From Lunularia cruciata (taxonomy: Eukaryota > Streptophyta > Marchantiopsida > Lunulariales > Lunulariaceae), in the NCBI GenBank assembly GCA_948567375.1, contig OX419758.1, forward strand, positions 3,787,001-3,851,000: a stretch of DNA of 64,000 nucleotides, read 5' to 3'. How positions within the stretch are numbered: position 1 is the stretch's first letter; each line of letters begins with the position of its first letter. Below, one piece after another: positions 1-10,889 of this stretch. The translations under genes and the position numbers were made by a program. Under the pieces are notes generated by a model that was not told where the DNA came from, searched no databases, and saw only the letters and a program-made list of their open reading frames with translations.

Positions 1-1768
1 ACCTTAGCAAGACATTGATTCTGCTACCTAAGGCGAAGAGATCGTACCTGCGGTTCACAGGATGCTGTAGTTTTCCGACCTGAACCTGCTCCCTGAATAG
101 GGGGACGAGAACGTTATTGAAAAGATTGTATAGATCATGCAATGCCTTACTACACTAACTGGGGTCTATGTCAACATACAAACCACATGTCTTGGTACCG
201 TCATGTCTTGGCACATCGAATCAATGACCTTGGAATTGCCCGGTGTTAGTAAAGAACTAGACTGTTACTACCTAAGAAGAACTTTGGGTAGTGTTCGTCT
301 GTTCGCAATCTACAAGAGTTCTGTGTATTACCTTCCTCGCTTCAGGCTGTCGCTACTTTTCGTACAGTGATTGTTGATCAAGTTAGACCAACAGCTTCCG
401 CCATGATCCGCCTGGATTGTTTCTGGAGATTTTCAGGTGTCTTGCGGAGTTTGGGTGCCAGAAGACTGTTTTCATGCTCTATGTATTTCAACATCATGTT
501 CTTATTCGTATCGGAGAGTTTCACAACTCAATTGCTTGGCTGTCATTCTTGTGCGAGAAGTTGTGTTCCAGTTGCCAGCCATAGCCTTAAACATGACCTG
601 TGTCCCAACTAAACAGTTGTGTTTATGGAAGCCTTCAGGAAATGTGAATGTGAAATTCGCTGTTAATAATCGTTTCTATCGTTGCAAGGGTCAGCGGCGT
701 GTGTCCTTTACGGTTATAGTCGCATCTGCCTCCAATTGGGATGGTTTTATTTGACAGTTCCGATGTCGTGTTCTTTAGCATGTGAAGTCGTGTCTCGGAC
801 CCCTATTTCATCGACTGTCGCTCATAGAGGGCTCGCCATCTTTACCCGGCAAACTTGATCCATTGGTATTGCAACTGCAGTGTCAATCGCCATAATAAAC
901 TATCAACGCCCATAGATAGTTTATTATGGCGATTGACACTCAAATGTTCGGTGCCAGTAAATCCCTTCCTGTAGTCTAATTGGCCTACAGTCTAGGTGAA
1001 ACCATAAACCCGTGTACCGACTATGGGCAGCTTGCTATAGTCAGATTTTACCCATCATAGTCCAGCTGACTATTGCTATACCTAGAGTTCTATCCATTGC
1101 ATACACACGAGTTTACATCTCGCGCCAGGAAGATGAAGTTCCCGATTAATTTATCTCTGCGGCCCCCTTTGATCTGTGTTGTACATCCGTCTTAATGTTG
1201 TTTGGTACCATCAGTGGCGGAAATATGTGCTCCTAGGAAAGGTTGCAGCGCCTTCTTTGGATGCCCTCTCTTGGACCACAAACAGCCAAGCCAAAAGTTG
1301 TGATGAGGATAGTCCACCCAATTCTACCTATCCAAGCAAAACGTTGATGAGTTGGGTACCGTCATCTGACCTGTTTACAAATATTTACAAAACGATTTGC
1401 ATTTTGGATGATTTTTCATAACCGTGACTTTGTCTGTCTAATCTCTATCTACTTGCTTCCTGTAGAAGACAAAGAAAGCCTATATGTTCCCAATCGAGAA
1501 AAGAATCATTCTTCTCTCCTCTATCAACAATTTGATGTCTACCACCTTCAGGGTCCGCAGCACATGACCAGAGCCCTCCAAGAGTCGCTACTATCACAGA
1601 ATTGGATCGAGCTAACAGCTTGTACTCGTTGGGGGGACTTATTAACCCAAATTTTGCTGTACAATCATCGCATCACAGAGAAATATGACATGATTAGATT
1701 TCCGCGTGAATGTCACGGATTCAAACTATTGAGCGCCCTATCGTGAGGTGTATCATAAACATGTGCTT
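1..1768. other. Non-genic stretch
   Basis: Apart from the hairpin at 879-940 I see nothing I can support here. Open frames are short, overlap on several strands and show no family motif or splice-site arrangement. It lies downstream of the minus-strand LRR gene, so its right edge probably holds that gene's 3' untranslated region. Confidence 0.5.
879..940. repeat. Perfect 26-bp inverted repeat with 10-nt loop
   Basis: Positions 879-904 and 915-940 are exact reverse complements of each other, with a 10-base spacer at 905-914 (aacgcccata). Both flanking bases stop pairing (c at 878 and c at 941), so the palindrome is sharply bounded. I see no target-site duplication around it and no coding frame through it. 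It could be a tiny foldback element, a remnant of a larger inverted-repeat transposon, or a small-RNA-producing hairpin; the sequence alone does not choose between these. Confidence 0.9.
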
Positions 1769-4060
1769 TTAATTTTCATACAAGTATGCTCTAGAAGTTG
1801 GTAAATTGAATGGGGCAAAAGGTGCGTTAATGCTGATACCGTCTAAAGCACTTTTAACATGCTTTTCATAAGGAGCCAAAAAGGAATCACCTTGCACTGG
1901 GGAAAGATATTTCCTTTTGATGTCCACATTCCGTAGATCTAGCAGCTTGATATCCTCCAAGGCTGTTCAAATTTTGATAACAAACAATTTCTCTTGTCCG
2001 TCAGACATGCTACACAATACCTTCTTGGAAGAGGGATAAACTCCACTGCAACACCAATGTAAAAGAAGATAAAGAAGCATCAGGTGTTACGGAGCATGCT
2101 TTTAATTCATGAACGTCACTTACAAAGCAGGTTCTGGATGGCAGCTTGAGTCACGAAAGTACGTTGGAGTCGCAAATATTTGACATTTAAGTGTGGCCAC
2201 TGATGGAGCAGAGGTGTGAAAGAATTACTGTCAAAATTGCTAACAGTTTTCGTGACGTTTCGCGAGTAATTACGTGCATTCGCTGGATTCCCTGAAGAAA
2301 CAAAGACCGTTGAACGACTTATGTAAGGCAAACCGGAGACTATATGACAGTGGCTGCTTAGCCCCACCGAGCTTAGTTCATGTCACCAGCTGGTATGTTA
2401 TACGGTGTTTGGTAGAGATTTTGTTTGGCAATTGTGTTGTGTCCTGCGAGGCGAGAGCTTTCGATGTCAAAGTCAAGCTTCCCCCGACGACGCGAATTCT
2501 AAATGAAGGAAACTCCTCCTATTTTGAAATTCGGTGTGGCCTGAAAGTCTCATTTCTTTCACCACTTTGACTGGCCCAGTCGACCACCTTATGGGTTCCC
2601 TGCTTACGATCATAAACTCACTTGGCTGACTTCTCACAGATGATGTTTCGAAATAGGAAACTGATTCTCGTGTTAAAATGCTAGACTTTTGCAGTGCCTG
2701 TCAGAACTTGGAAATTTTTTAACTTTCACCATCAGATGTTTCAAGGAGTTTGTCTCACCTGCGGCTTTTGAAGCTTCTAATGTGGAAACCCAACTTCGTA
2801 ATCGGCAGCCATAGGTCAGGGCCTCCACGAATCCATCGCCTACACCAGTTCCACTAACATTCAACGCCTCCAGGCATGACATCCCTGGAACATGTTTCAG
2901 GAGATTTACCTTCAGAACATACAAATGAGCAATTCTGGCACAATTGTGTACATTACTGGCAGTAAGGATATCTTTCCACCAAAATTATAAATCTTTTAAC
3001 AATATGAGGCCACGAAATCGAACTTGATTCGCCAAGATGGATAATATGACTAGCGCTGGCTGATGATCACCCTATCTGCGATGATTCATGCGATGATGCT
3101 TGAACAGCCACCCGCCGAAGATTTAGGAAAAGAAAGTTCACCTTGAAAAATATGCGCCGCAAGGTCGTCATTGAGGGCCTGAACATTTTCAGCATCTAGA
3201 CACTCCAAACTGTGTAACTCTAAGAAAAAGAAAACAAATCGCCTTACTTCAGGGACCGTGTCATAAATAAATGATCTCCGTGCTCGTCAATTACGTTCTT
3301 GTAAGCAAGCACCAGGTAAATAGTTTACGGTTTTATGGTTTAGAATTCAGCTCTTGCTCAGACACATGAATTCCTGAAATCTTCACGTTCAGGAATCCTA
3401 AAAGCAGCAACCAAAGTTTATCAGAATTGATCAATACGTACGCTTGATGTTCGTCAACGTTTCTGCGGGCAATCGCCAGCAGTCTCGCAAGCTCAAGCAA
3501 CGGAGTTGCGCAACTTCTGCTGCATCAACAGCACACACTCACCACCTTGGAGACTCCTTATCATGAGTAACTGGAGCCATTATGCATGGCTGATCATCAT
3601 CGTCATTAACATCATCCACCATAGAACCAGCTAATGAAAAACTAGTGCACAGTTTGTGCAACGATTTGGAATGGCAAGAAACATTCTCGAGGCCGGTTGT
3701 AAACGACTTAGGACCTGGAAGAAAGTTGAGATTGTTGAGCCAGTAACAGCAACTCAAGTCCAGCCTGACAAGATTTGGCGAGTAGGAAAGATAAGCCAAT
3801 CCCTTGCAGTTCAATCCTTCCACTCCGGTCAAAACGAGTTGCCTAGGGTTCCAAAACGCTTTACAAAACACCTCCAGCTCGTGAAGTCGAAGATTGGATA
3901 CTCGACTGAGATAATGCTCGTAGAAAATCTCGGCAAGTTCCAGTGGAATTATGTGTAGTGAGTCTGCCAATTCCGGTAAGTGCGCAACTGCTTGATTCAT
4001 GCACTGATCGAGCAGGGACTTTCTCCTCAGTTGAACAGATTCGCACATCACGCTCTCCAT
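1769..4060 (-). CDS. Leucine-rich-repeat (RNI-like) protein, six exons
   Basis: Exons on the minus strand, 5' to 3': 4060-3715, 3519-3442, 3219-3142, 2971-2759, 2291-2124, 1962-1769. Together they make 1077 nt, 358 residues plus stop, and every junction stays in frame. The ATG at 4060 has an in-frame TGA 12 nt upstream. Residues 1-75 resemble the N-terminal helical part of plant RNI-like LRR proteins (LADSL, then LELAEIFYEHYL). From about residue 80 there are irregular repeats: LVRLDLSCC, LRCLSLRDCWRL, LHSLECLDAENV, LEALNVSGTGVGD, VKYLRLQRTFV, IKLLDLRNVDI. The layout recalls Arabidopsis LRR proteins of the At4g23840 type (from memory). Such proteins usually act as binding scaffolds; no partner or location is evident. 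The first donor (CAG/GTCCTA) is weak and the last exon may be longer or followed by others, so the C-terminus is the least certain part. Confidence 0.72.
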
Positions 4061-4561
4061 CGAAATTGCTCACAGGAAATAAGACGAATTGGGTTTGACC
4101 ATCGCCCAATTTCAGGACCATTCGCACTTACATTTGTCTCCTGGATCGATCGAGTAGAGACAATCCGTCGTCACAGGGAAATGGCCTTCAATCAATCCAC
4201 GGGTCTCAATTAAGAGCAACGGCAGGCATCGATGGGGACTAGAGCACTTTCTTTTCCGCTCATTGGCGAGGTGTCCCACATCATCACGCAATTGGATCAT
4301 TCGGCGAAGAAAGTGGAAGAGCAAGAGAATTCCATGTGAAGATTCCTTCCTCTGTTGCTTCTCAACTATTAATGCAAGAAAGGCAAATTTGTGACTCAGA
4401 TGCTATAATTTTGGTGGATTGAACGTGTAGAATCCTTCGTCTTTAGACAAGAGCATAGTTCTTTTACATCCAATTAAACTGAAATGCAGTAGTCTCAATG
4501 GGTGTGAAGAAGACTAAAAGATTGGGTTGGATGTGAGGAGAATTAACTTCTTTAGAGATAA
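4061..4561. other. Upstream region of the LRR gene
   Basis: No gene is visible. This segment should hold the 5' untranslated region and promoter of the minus-strand LRR gene starting at 4060. Short open frames on both strands overlap one another and carry no recognisable motif. Confidence 0.4.
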
Positions 4562-4622
4562 GAGGCGACCTCGTAAGAAACACAACGAAGTAAGGACCAA
4601 TCAAGCCCTACAAGGAAGAGAG
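4562..4622 (-). mobile_element. Solo 3' tail of the non-LTR family
   Basis: Read on the minus strand, this matches the 3' tail that ends copies A and B: a CTTGTA-GGCTTGAT core, a CTTC segment, then GGTCGCC. It is a tail without an adjoining RT body in the same orientation, as expected for a severely 5'-truncated insertion. It sits just upstream of copy A in the opposite orientation. Confidence 0.6.
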
Positions 4623-4648
4623 AAAAAAAAGAAGTAAAATGGGTTAAG

Positions 4649-4819
4649 CCTAAATTTCTTTTACAAGGACTTTGATGTTTAAAAAATAGATATTAAATAT
4701 CTACAAATATTTATTTGTAATGAATTTAATTAACATTTTTATATTTAAATAGTAATTCTTTAAAATGTAGAAAATTTCTTGTTAGAAGATTTTTCTATAC
4801 CTAAATTTCCTTTACTAGG
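4649..4819. repeat. AT-rich block bounded by 20-bp direct repeats
   Basis: The 20-base sequence at 4649-4668 recurs with two mismatches at 4800-4819 (cctaaatttc, then tttac and agg). Between them lies about 131 bp that is extremely AT-rich and contains small perfect palindromes, for example tagatatt-a-aatatcta. This could be an old insertion with long flanking duplications or a tandem duplication whose spacer has diverged. Confidence 0.5.
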
Positions 4820-4837
4820 AGATATGCTGATTACATT

Positions 4838-6290
4838 TGGTACATTCTCTTCCCCTATTGCTCCCATGCCATACTACCTCATTTGGTTATCTCCCTCCTC
4901 GTCCTTCCTATCATAGCTTGAGAGCTTTTGAGAGAAGTATCATGGGAGTCTTTGGTGATATTATTGGACTAGGGACATTTGAGTGTATGATGGGGGATTT
5001 GGCATATAGACATATGGCTTTGTCGTTCTCGTGTGGACGGGTTGGCTTGCTATCCATGGAGGAGACTGCACTTATAATATTTTTGTGTAGTTGTGCTCTC
5101 TTGGCACCCTTGCTTTCTTCTCATTTTGTAGTTGTTGATAGGCCAGGTTTGGAGATTTACTTGACATAGGTGGAAAGGGGATCATTTTCTCTCCAAATGT
5201 TATTGCATCAAACGAGAGATAGTCTATCCCCACGGGCACAAGAAGACTTTACATCTTTTGCTTCACTATAGTCAGATTGAAGTAGAGGTTTACAATTTTT
5301 CTTGATGGAGGGACAATGTGAACATAAACTACATTCTCTTTGAGTTGACTTGTCCATTCCTCATAATACTAGAGCATGTCTTTGCTCTTGCTCTAGCAAG
5401 GATGCAAGCCCTTGGATCCTAGCTCGATTGTGCATTAGGGCATTCCGACTCCCACCGGCTACTTTCTCTACGGCGATGAGGTTTCGCTTAGGTTTGGTCC
5501 ACCCATCTATATCTTCATCATTCACTTGTGAGTGTGGTTCTACCCTAGATGCAGCAACGGTCCATATGACACGATGTCCTTTGGAGGATAGAGAATAGCT
5601 ACCCATGGTGCTATTAGGGACAAAATGTTTGCTATGGCACAAGAGAGTGTATACTTGGTACTTGGCTTGGAGGGAGCACTTGTATGCTTTGCAAATGACA
5701 CATGTCAGGGCGGATTTATACTTGGTCTGAGATGAATAAGTGACAATAGCAGATGTCATAGTTACAAACCGTACACGAGAAACAATTTCGGAAGGAGTGA
5801 TTACCCATCCCCTTGGATGTGCAACGAGTGTAACAGCAGGTCGCAAGGTCTCCAAGTATAGGGGCATGTAGTGAGGTCACCTCTTTGTTCCTCTAGCCTT
5901 GGAGCTAAATGGAGCAATGGACACGACGTTGGACACATTTGTCGGGTAGTGCGAGGGAGCTTATCATGTTAGGCAACATGAGGTATCACCTTCACTCTCA
6001 TGCTTTGGGACATATTTTAGACCGTGCGTGTCCATTGCTCTATAGAGGGCAATGGCTGGTGTAATTCATAGGAGAGCAATCAAACTAGGTGATGTTTCTT
6101 TTGATGCTCTAGTTGTTTGTCAACCACCTAACTTGGATAGCTAGGATATCTTAGGTGCAATAGTGGAGATTTCTCATATAGTCTCTATTGGTGCTTAGTC
6201 CCATTTTACCTTTTTCATCTCTCTCTTGTGCGGTTTGATGGGGTCTCTTCCCAATCCTTCATTTTTTCTACGGGTTCGCCCTTGTACTTA
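4838..6290 (+). mobile_element. Non-LTR retroelement copy A, 5'-truncated and decayed
   Basis: The plus strand encodes the thumb region just after the RT domain (RIMRVFGDI, FECMMGDLA, GRVGLLSMEET) at about 4870-5170. It continues at 5370-5600 with a block ending in a cysteine/histidine cluster (CECGSTLDAATVH, then C). A degraded tail follows, with HVRADLYLV and TIADVIVTN, then PLALELNGAMD. This order matches RT elements ending in a zinc motif plus a restriction-like endonuclease. Frameshifts and stops break it, so it is inactive. The RT core is absent. The 3' tail shared by the family lies at about 6223-6290. Domain naming is from motif recognition; the endonuclease call is inference. Confidence 0.75.
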
Positions 6291-9200
6291 TTCTCCTATA
6301 TAAGATTGTACAACGAAAAGTTGAGAGCTTTTCCGGTTGAATTCGGATACTTTTTATGTGGCGAAAGAGATGCTTGATTGTCGATTCAAGTACATGAACT
6401 TGCAGCAGTGACAAAAGAATCTGGAAAACGAAGTAATCCAGTCGTCCAAGTTGATCAGTCTGTCTGACGCATAGCACCCACCATTCAATCCAGCGAGAAG
6501 CTATAGATCTTCAGGCCTGACAATCTTCTGCAATACTGTTTGATCTCTCTTTTACATTCACATCATTACGGCCACGCATTGACTTCCAGGACTAATTCAT
6601 ATCCGCTGACGCGACGTTCTTGTATGTAACCCAACCAGTGGTGGCAGTTGAGAGTTGGATTCACACCAACACTTGACCTACACTTGGGATGTTCGTCAGT
6701 GTCACTGAAGGACATTGCGAGGAGCATTGATCTTTCCATCACAATGGAAGCATTTCATTTAATTGTCATGGTCGAAACAATTGGGGAGGTCGTTAAACTG
6801 ATTACACCTGAAGTAAACGCTCAACACTCGCCAGACCTTTCTTTCATAACTCTCCTTTACTCACCAGTTTCTCACAGCCAGGGCTACTCGAATACGCCCG
6901 TGGAGAAGAAGAGGAAGGACGAAGTAGCATGCCTCCTGGATTGTGAAGAAGACTTGGCGAGATGTAAGATGAAACGTTCATGTTCGGAACAATTGTGAGA
7001 GGTCCATTGAACTCCTTATACCGCTCAACAGCTATATCTCTCATAACTCTCCTTCACTTATCAGTTCTTACAGCCAGAGCTGCATGCCAGGCTACATGCA
7101 TCAGTACTACTAATATACGCCCGTGGAGAAGAAGAGGAAGAATGACGTACCATGCTTGGATTGCGAAGAAGATTTTCCCCGAATGTAAGATGGAAACCAT
7201 TGATGCTAGTAAGCAAGACTACCGTAGGTTATAGCACCGACTTCAATGACTTGAAGTACCATCTCTGGAGCTTGTGTACTCAACTTGACAGGCATAAGGT
7301 GGAATGGTGTTCTACGTGATGGACGGGACTTCCTACGAAAACTCATTCAGTAGCAACGAAACTGAACGAACCCGTTGAACTGCGATTGCGGGCAGGACAA
7401 CAATCACTGGAGAGACAAATATGCTTCAGCGCTGAGATTTGTAAACTGTAATGGTGTTGAGTTTCCCCACACGCGATAAGAATGGAATGTGCACAATTCC
7501 GTCAGTACTTCGTTCTTTCTGAAATGAACTTCGGAAAGCAAGAAAGATATGAAGGCTACGCATCCAGCCTACATTTCATGGCGACATGAATCTGAATTCA
7601 TCCTGCATTCTGCCTGTCTAAACCGTGTATACATTCTGGAGTAACCAAAACTATACTTTTCTAAGATATATCACTGGTGCAAAATATTTGTTGTTCTTGT
7701 GCAATGTGCACTCTCTAATTGTAATACAGTTTATTCGTAGAGCATATTTATCTTATAAACGGTTAATGGTTCCTAAAACTATAATATACTAAGTAAATAT
7801 ATTGCACATTTATCTAGGATACACAATTCTGGAAAGATACGGGACTAATTATACCATGAGGTGGAACATTGATTGCGCACTAGTATAAATTATATGTTTA
7901 TATATTTACATATAGAGAGAAAGTGATTAACAAAGACACGGCTTGATTATTGAGAAAGTTCTGGAGTCATTCTTGTTCTTGAGTATTGAAACCTCTACTT
8001 TATAGTATATTTAGACAGGGCAGACTGTTGTTTTCGGCTACAGAAGCTCGTGCCCCTACCTGTACATTTATGATGATCGACAAACAACGAAATTGAATAA
8101 ACGTGCTGAGGTGGTTCCAATTCACCGGCATGCGTATTGGAAAAGGAGAGGCATCCAATGTCAGGAACGCAAGAATCTAGATTCCGTTTCACGATGTCCA
8201 TGTCACCAATACAGAGTTCTTCCTCGACAGAGTGACACTTAATTGTCAAGGGGTTTGGTGTCACTATACCAAGTTTGAAGCAGAAACGCTAATGGATTAA
8301 TCTATAGATCGGAATAACTACATAGAGTCAAGTTCGCTACGCAGTACAGAACTCGTCTCCCAACAAGAATGTCTAATTTTATCTCTAAATATCAACAGAT
8401 GGTGTTCTTGTTAACTATGACTGTGTTCTTGTTTAATTGAATTGCAAATGCCATACATAGAGATACATAGAGATAGAGATGAACTGTAGGGAGCGAAAGA
8501 AGACAATAGTGAAAGAGAAGATGACCGCATGTTTTGTCCACCTAGGAGCTTGGGTGGACAAGGTCGATCCTGCTGCTTGAAGACCGGAATGCAGATTGAA
8601 CGCATTAAGGAAGAACCGAATATTGAATAAAGGTCCACTTATTGTACCATCGGTCATCAACCGAATAAATGCTTTATTTTTCAAATTTCCATTGTCTCTG
8701 AAATAGTGATATCACGCCTCTGGGTGTCACTATGTCGAACAGGGGTGTATCTATCTTGGTGTATATATAGTTGTCCAGGGATTTTATGTCACTATATCAA
8801 AGGAGAACTCTGTATATGGACGACCTTCTCGGTTACATGCAAAGGACTGTACATCACTATTGCTTGAGTGCTCGACATCACCATGGGCGGTTGTGGAATT
8901 CCTCTCCTTTGTGGCCACAGTTTTGATGCAGATCATAGGTTCATGCACACCTAGCGCTAGAAATGTGCATGGAGTACGGGAACATCACCCAAAAGAGATG
9001 GCAGCCAGTGTCTACTTTACTTGATGTGACAGCTTTGTGGACGCATGTAGTTGTTATATATGTAGGCAGTAGCAGTAAAGTGCAAGGAATTTGATGGACA
9101 TTGGACTTTGGAACACCTCTTCCTCATGTTTGGCATTCGCATAGGTGTATCTCCTCGTTTTGTAACCCCTTTTGCTGGGCCTCGAGCTCTTGTTCTCCGT

Positions 9201-10309
9201 TTGCATTTCCTAGTGCTTGTAATGCTTTTTCCTCGGGGTATGCTATTTGGCTTTTGGCCACTTCCCAACTAGACTAGAATGAAGTGCAAGTAAAGTACCG
9301 GTACTGTACTGATGGTTAGTCTGAAGAAGTCTACGGCGTTTTGAACAGGTTGATGAGATCCGGAAAGCAATCAAAGCAATGACTTTCGGCAAAGTCGGAT
9401 CCAGGTCGAAACCACTAACGGCAAAGGAACTTGAGTTCAATCGGGTGTCAGTTTGGTACAAAACCGTTTCATTTGACCTTGTTGTCAAACCGGTCCACTT
9501 GGTTTTCGATGAGTGAGTTTGGGCAATTCCAGGTGGTTTGGAAATGTTAGAGTTGGATTCTGTTTTGATTCGACTTTACCTTGCAACAAACAACGTGACG
9601 TCCTATCACTCCTAGTTAGTCATGCAGACCACGAAACCAAAACGAAATAGAGCCAATAGAGCCAAACGCTCTTCGAATTCGATTTCGCTGAACGACAGGA
9701 GCTCATCATACACTCAAGATGATTCGTCTTAAAAGGTCTAGACATATCTCAGTATGGATATTTCCAATTCGATCCAGTTTCGCAGTGGACTCCTTTGTTT
9801 CGAGTCTTCTCACTGACATCGAATCCTACATAATGTAGCTATACCTTATCGGACCTAGTTAACGGAATCAGTAGTCTTTAGTAAAAGATTTTCCTAGTGC
9901 CGTTTCTGTTCTCAAGCCCAGATTAGTGTGACCCAAATATTCCGATATGCAAGCTTCTTAGAAGGTCGACTTATGTCATCTTTGAACCCTATTGTCCCGG
10001 GAAACTAGCCATGACAAATCAGTTTCTTTCTAGTGAAGGAAATCTCGTGAAGGAAATCGTTCCCTTGTGATCTGTCCACATCCGGTTTCTACATTCCATG
10101 CCGTTTGAATAAAAGTTATGTTGTAACTTTTTGGGTTGCTCTTGTGAGTGTAAATTACTCGTAAGGTTCTAGCTGTGAGATGATACAATTGCACGGTTGA
10201 TAGGAGCACTAATACCGCTATATGTTTCTGACAGGTTCGTGTTTCTATCCATCCAATCTGGAACTGATTGCCCAATCCACATTGTAGATACAAATACGAG
10301 TAATCTATA
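6291..10309. other. Non-genic stretch with one tandem duplication
   Basis: About 4 kb without a supportable gene. Open frames are short and without motifs; a lysine/arginine-rich minus-strand frame at 9017-9268 has no recognisable domain. The only clear structure is the duplication at 6843-7190, listed separately. Segments at 7680-7980 are AT-rich. Confidence 0.5.
6843..7190. repeat. Imperfect tandem duplication, period about 194 bp
   Basis: The sequence beginning tcataactctcctt at 6844 recurs at 7038. Both copies then run through cagccag-gct, a shared cgcccgtggagaagaaga segment and a gcgaagaag/gtgaagaag segment to gtaagatg. Copies differ by substitutions and a short insertion, so the duplication is not recent. 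No protein frame is kept across both copies. Confidence 0.7.
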
Positions 10310-10889
10310 GAATTTCTTTCATTCAAATCTATTATAGAATTCTGCATACTGACGCTCTTTATTTTCTGGTTAGAATTAGCGAATTTCTTTCATCCAAATG
10401 TATTACAGAATTCTGCATACTGACGATCTTTATTTTCTGGTTGGAATTAACGAATTTCTTTCATTCAAATCTATTACAGAAATCTGCATACTGACGATAT
10501 TTATTTTCTGGTTGGACTTTCATTGACGATATTTATTTTATGGTTGGAATTAACGAATTTCTTTCATTCAAACCTATTACAGAATTCTGCATACTTGAAG
10601 ATCTTTATTTTCTAGTTGGAAGTAATGCGAACTTGGGTGGATTTAACACACCGGACTGACCGATCTTTTATTTCGCGGTTGGAATTAACTCTCAGGATTG
10701 CAAGTCCTCTTGCCACTTTCGAAATCTTTACTCATGGCTTTTCGAAGGGAGAAATAGACTTCAATAATACATTATCCCTAATTTATATCTATATAGATTA
10801 GGGAAGATGTATCACTTATGGATTAATGTACACTCCACATAAATATTGCACTGTGGAACACTGTTTATGGTTATTTCTACACTCCTCCC
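10310..10889 (-). repeat. 3' LTR region of Copia-1 with 71-bp tandem repeats
   Basis: Units of 71 bp start at 10310, 10381 and 10452, followed by a partial unit near 10520 and a further unit at 10554. Each carries gaatttctttcat, then ctgcatact, then ctttattttctggttggaattaac. Toward 10889 the minus strand begins TGTAGAAATAACC directly after a purine-rich tract (CTTGGGGAGGAG), as expected for the start of a 3' LTR. A single diverged piece of the repeat unit reappears at 14524-14550 on the other side of the element, supporting an LTR origin. A hairpin-like inverted repeat lies at 10775-10804. The exact outer LTR end is not defined. Confidence 0.6.

Noticed and set aside
879-940. Rho-independent terminator or CRISPR repeat
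   Set aside because: The window is eukaryotic in gene structure, there is no U-tract, and the repeat is a single hairpin without spacers.
6648-7234. Frames across the 194-bp duplication as a repeat protein
   Set aside because: The two copies are read in different frames and show no conserved residues at protein level.
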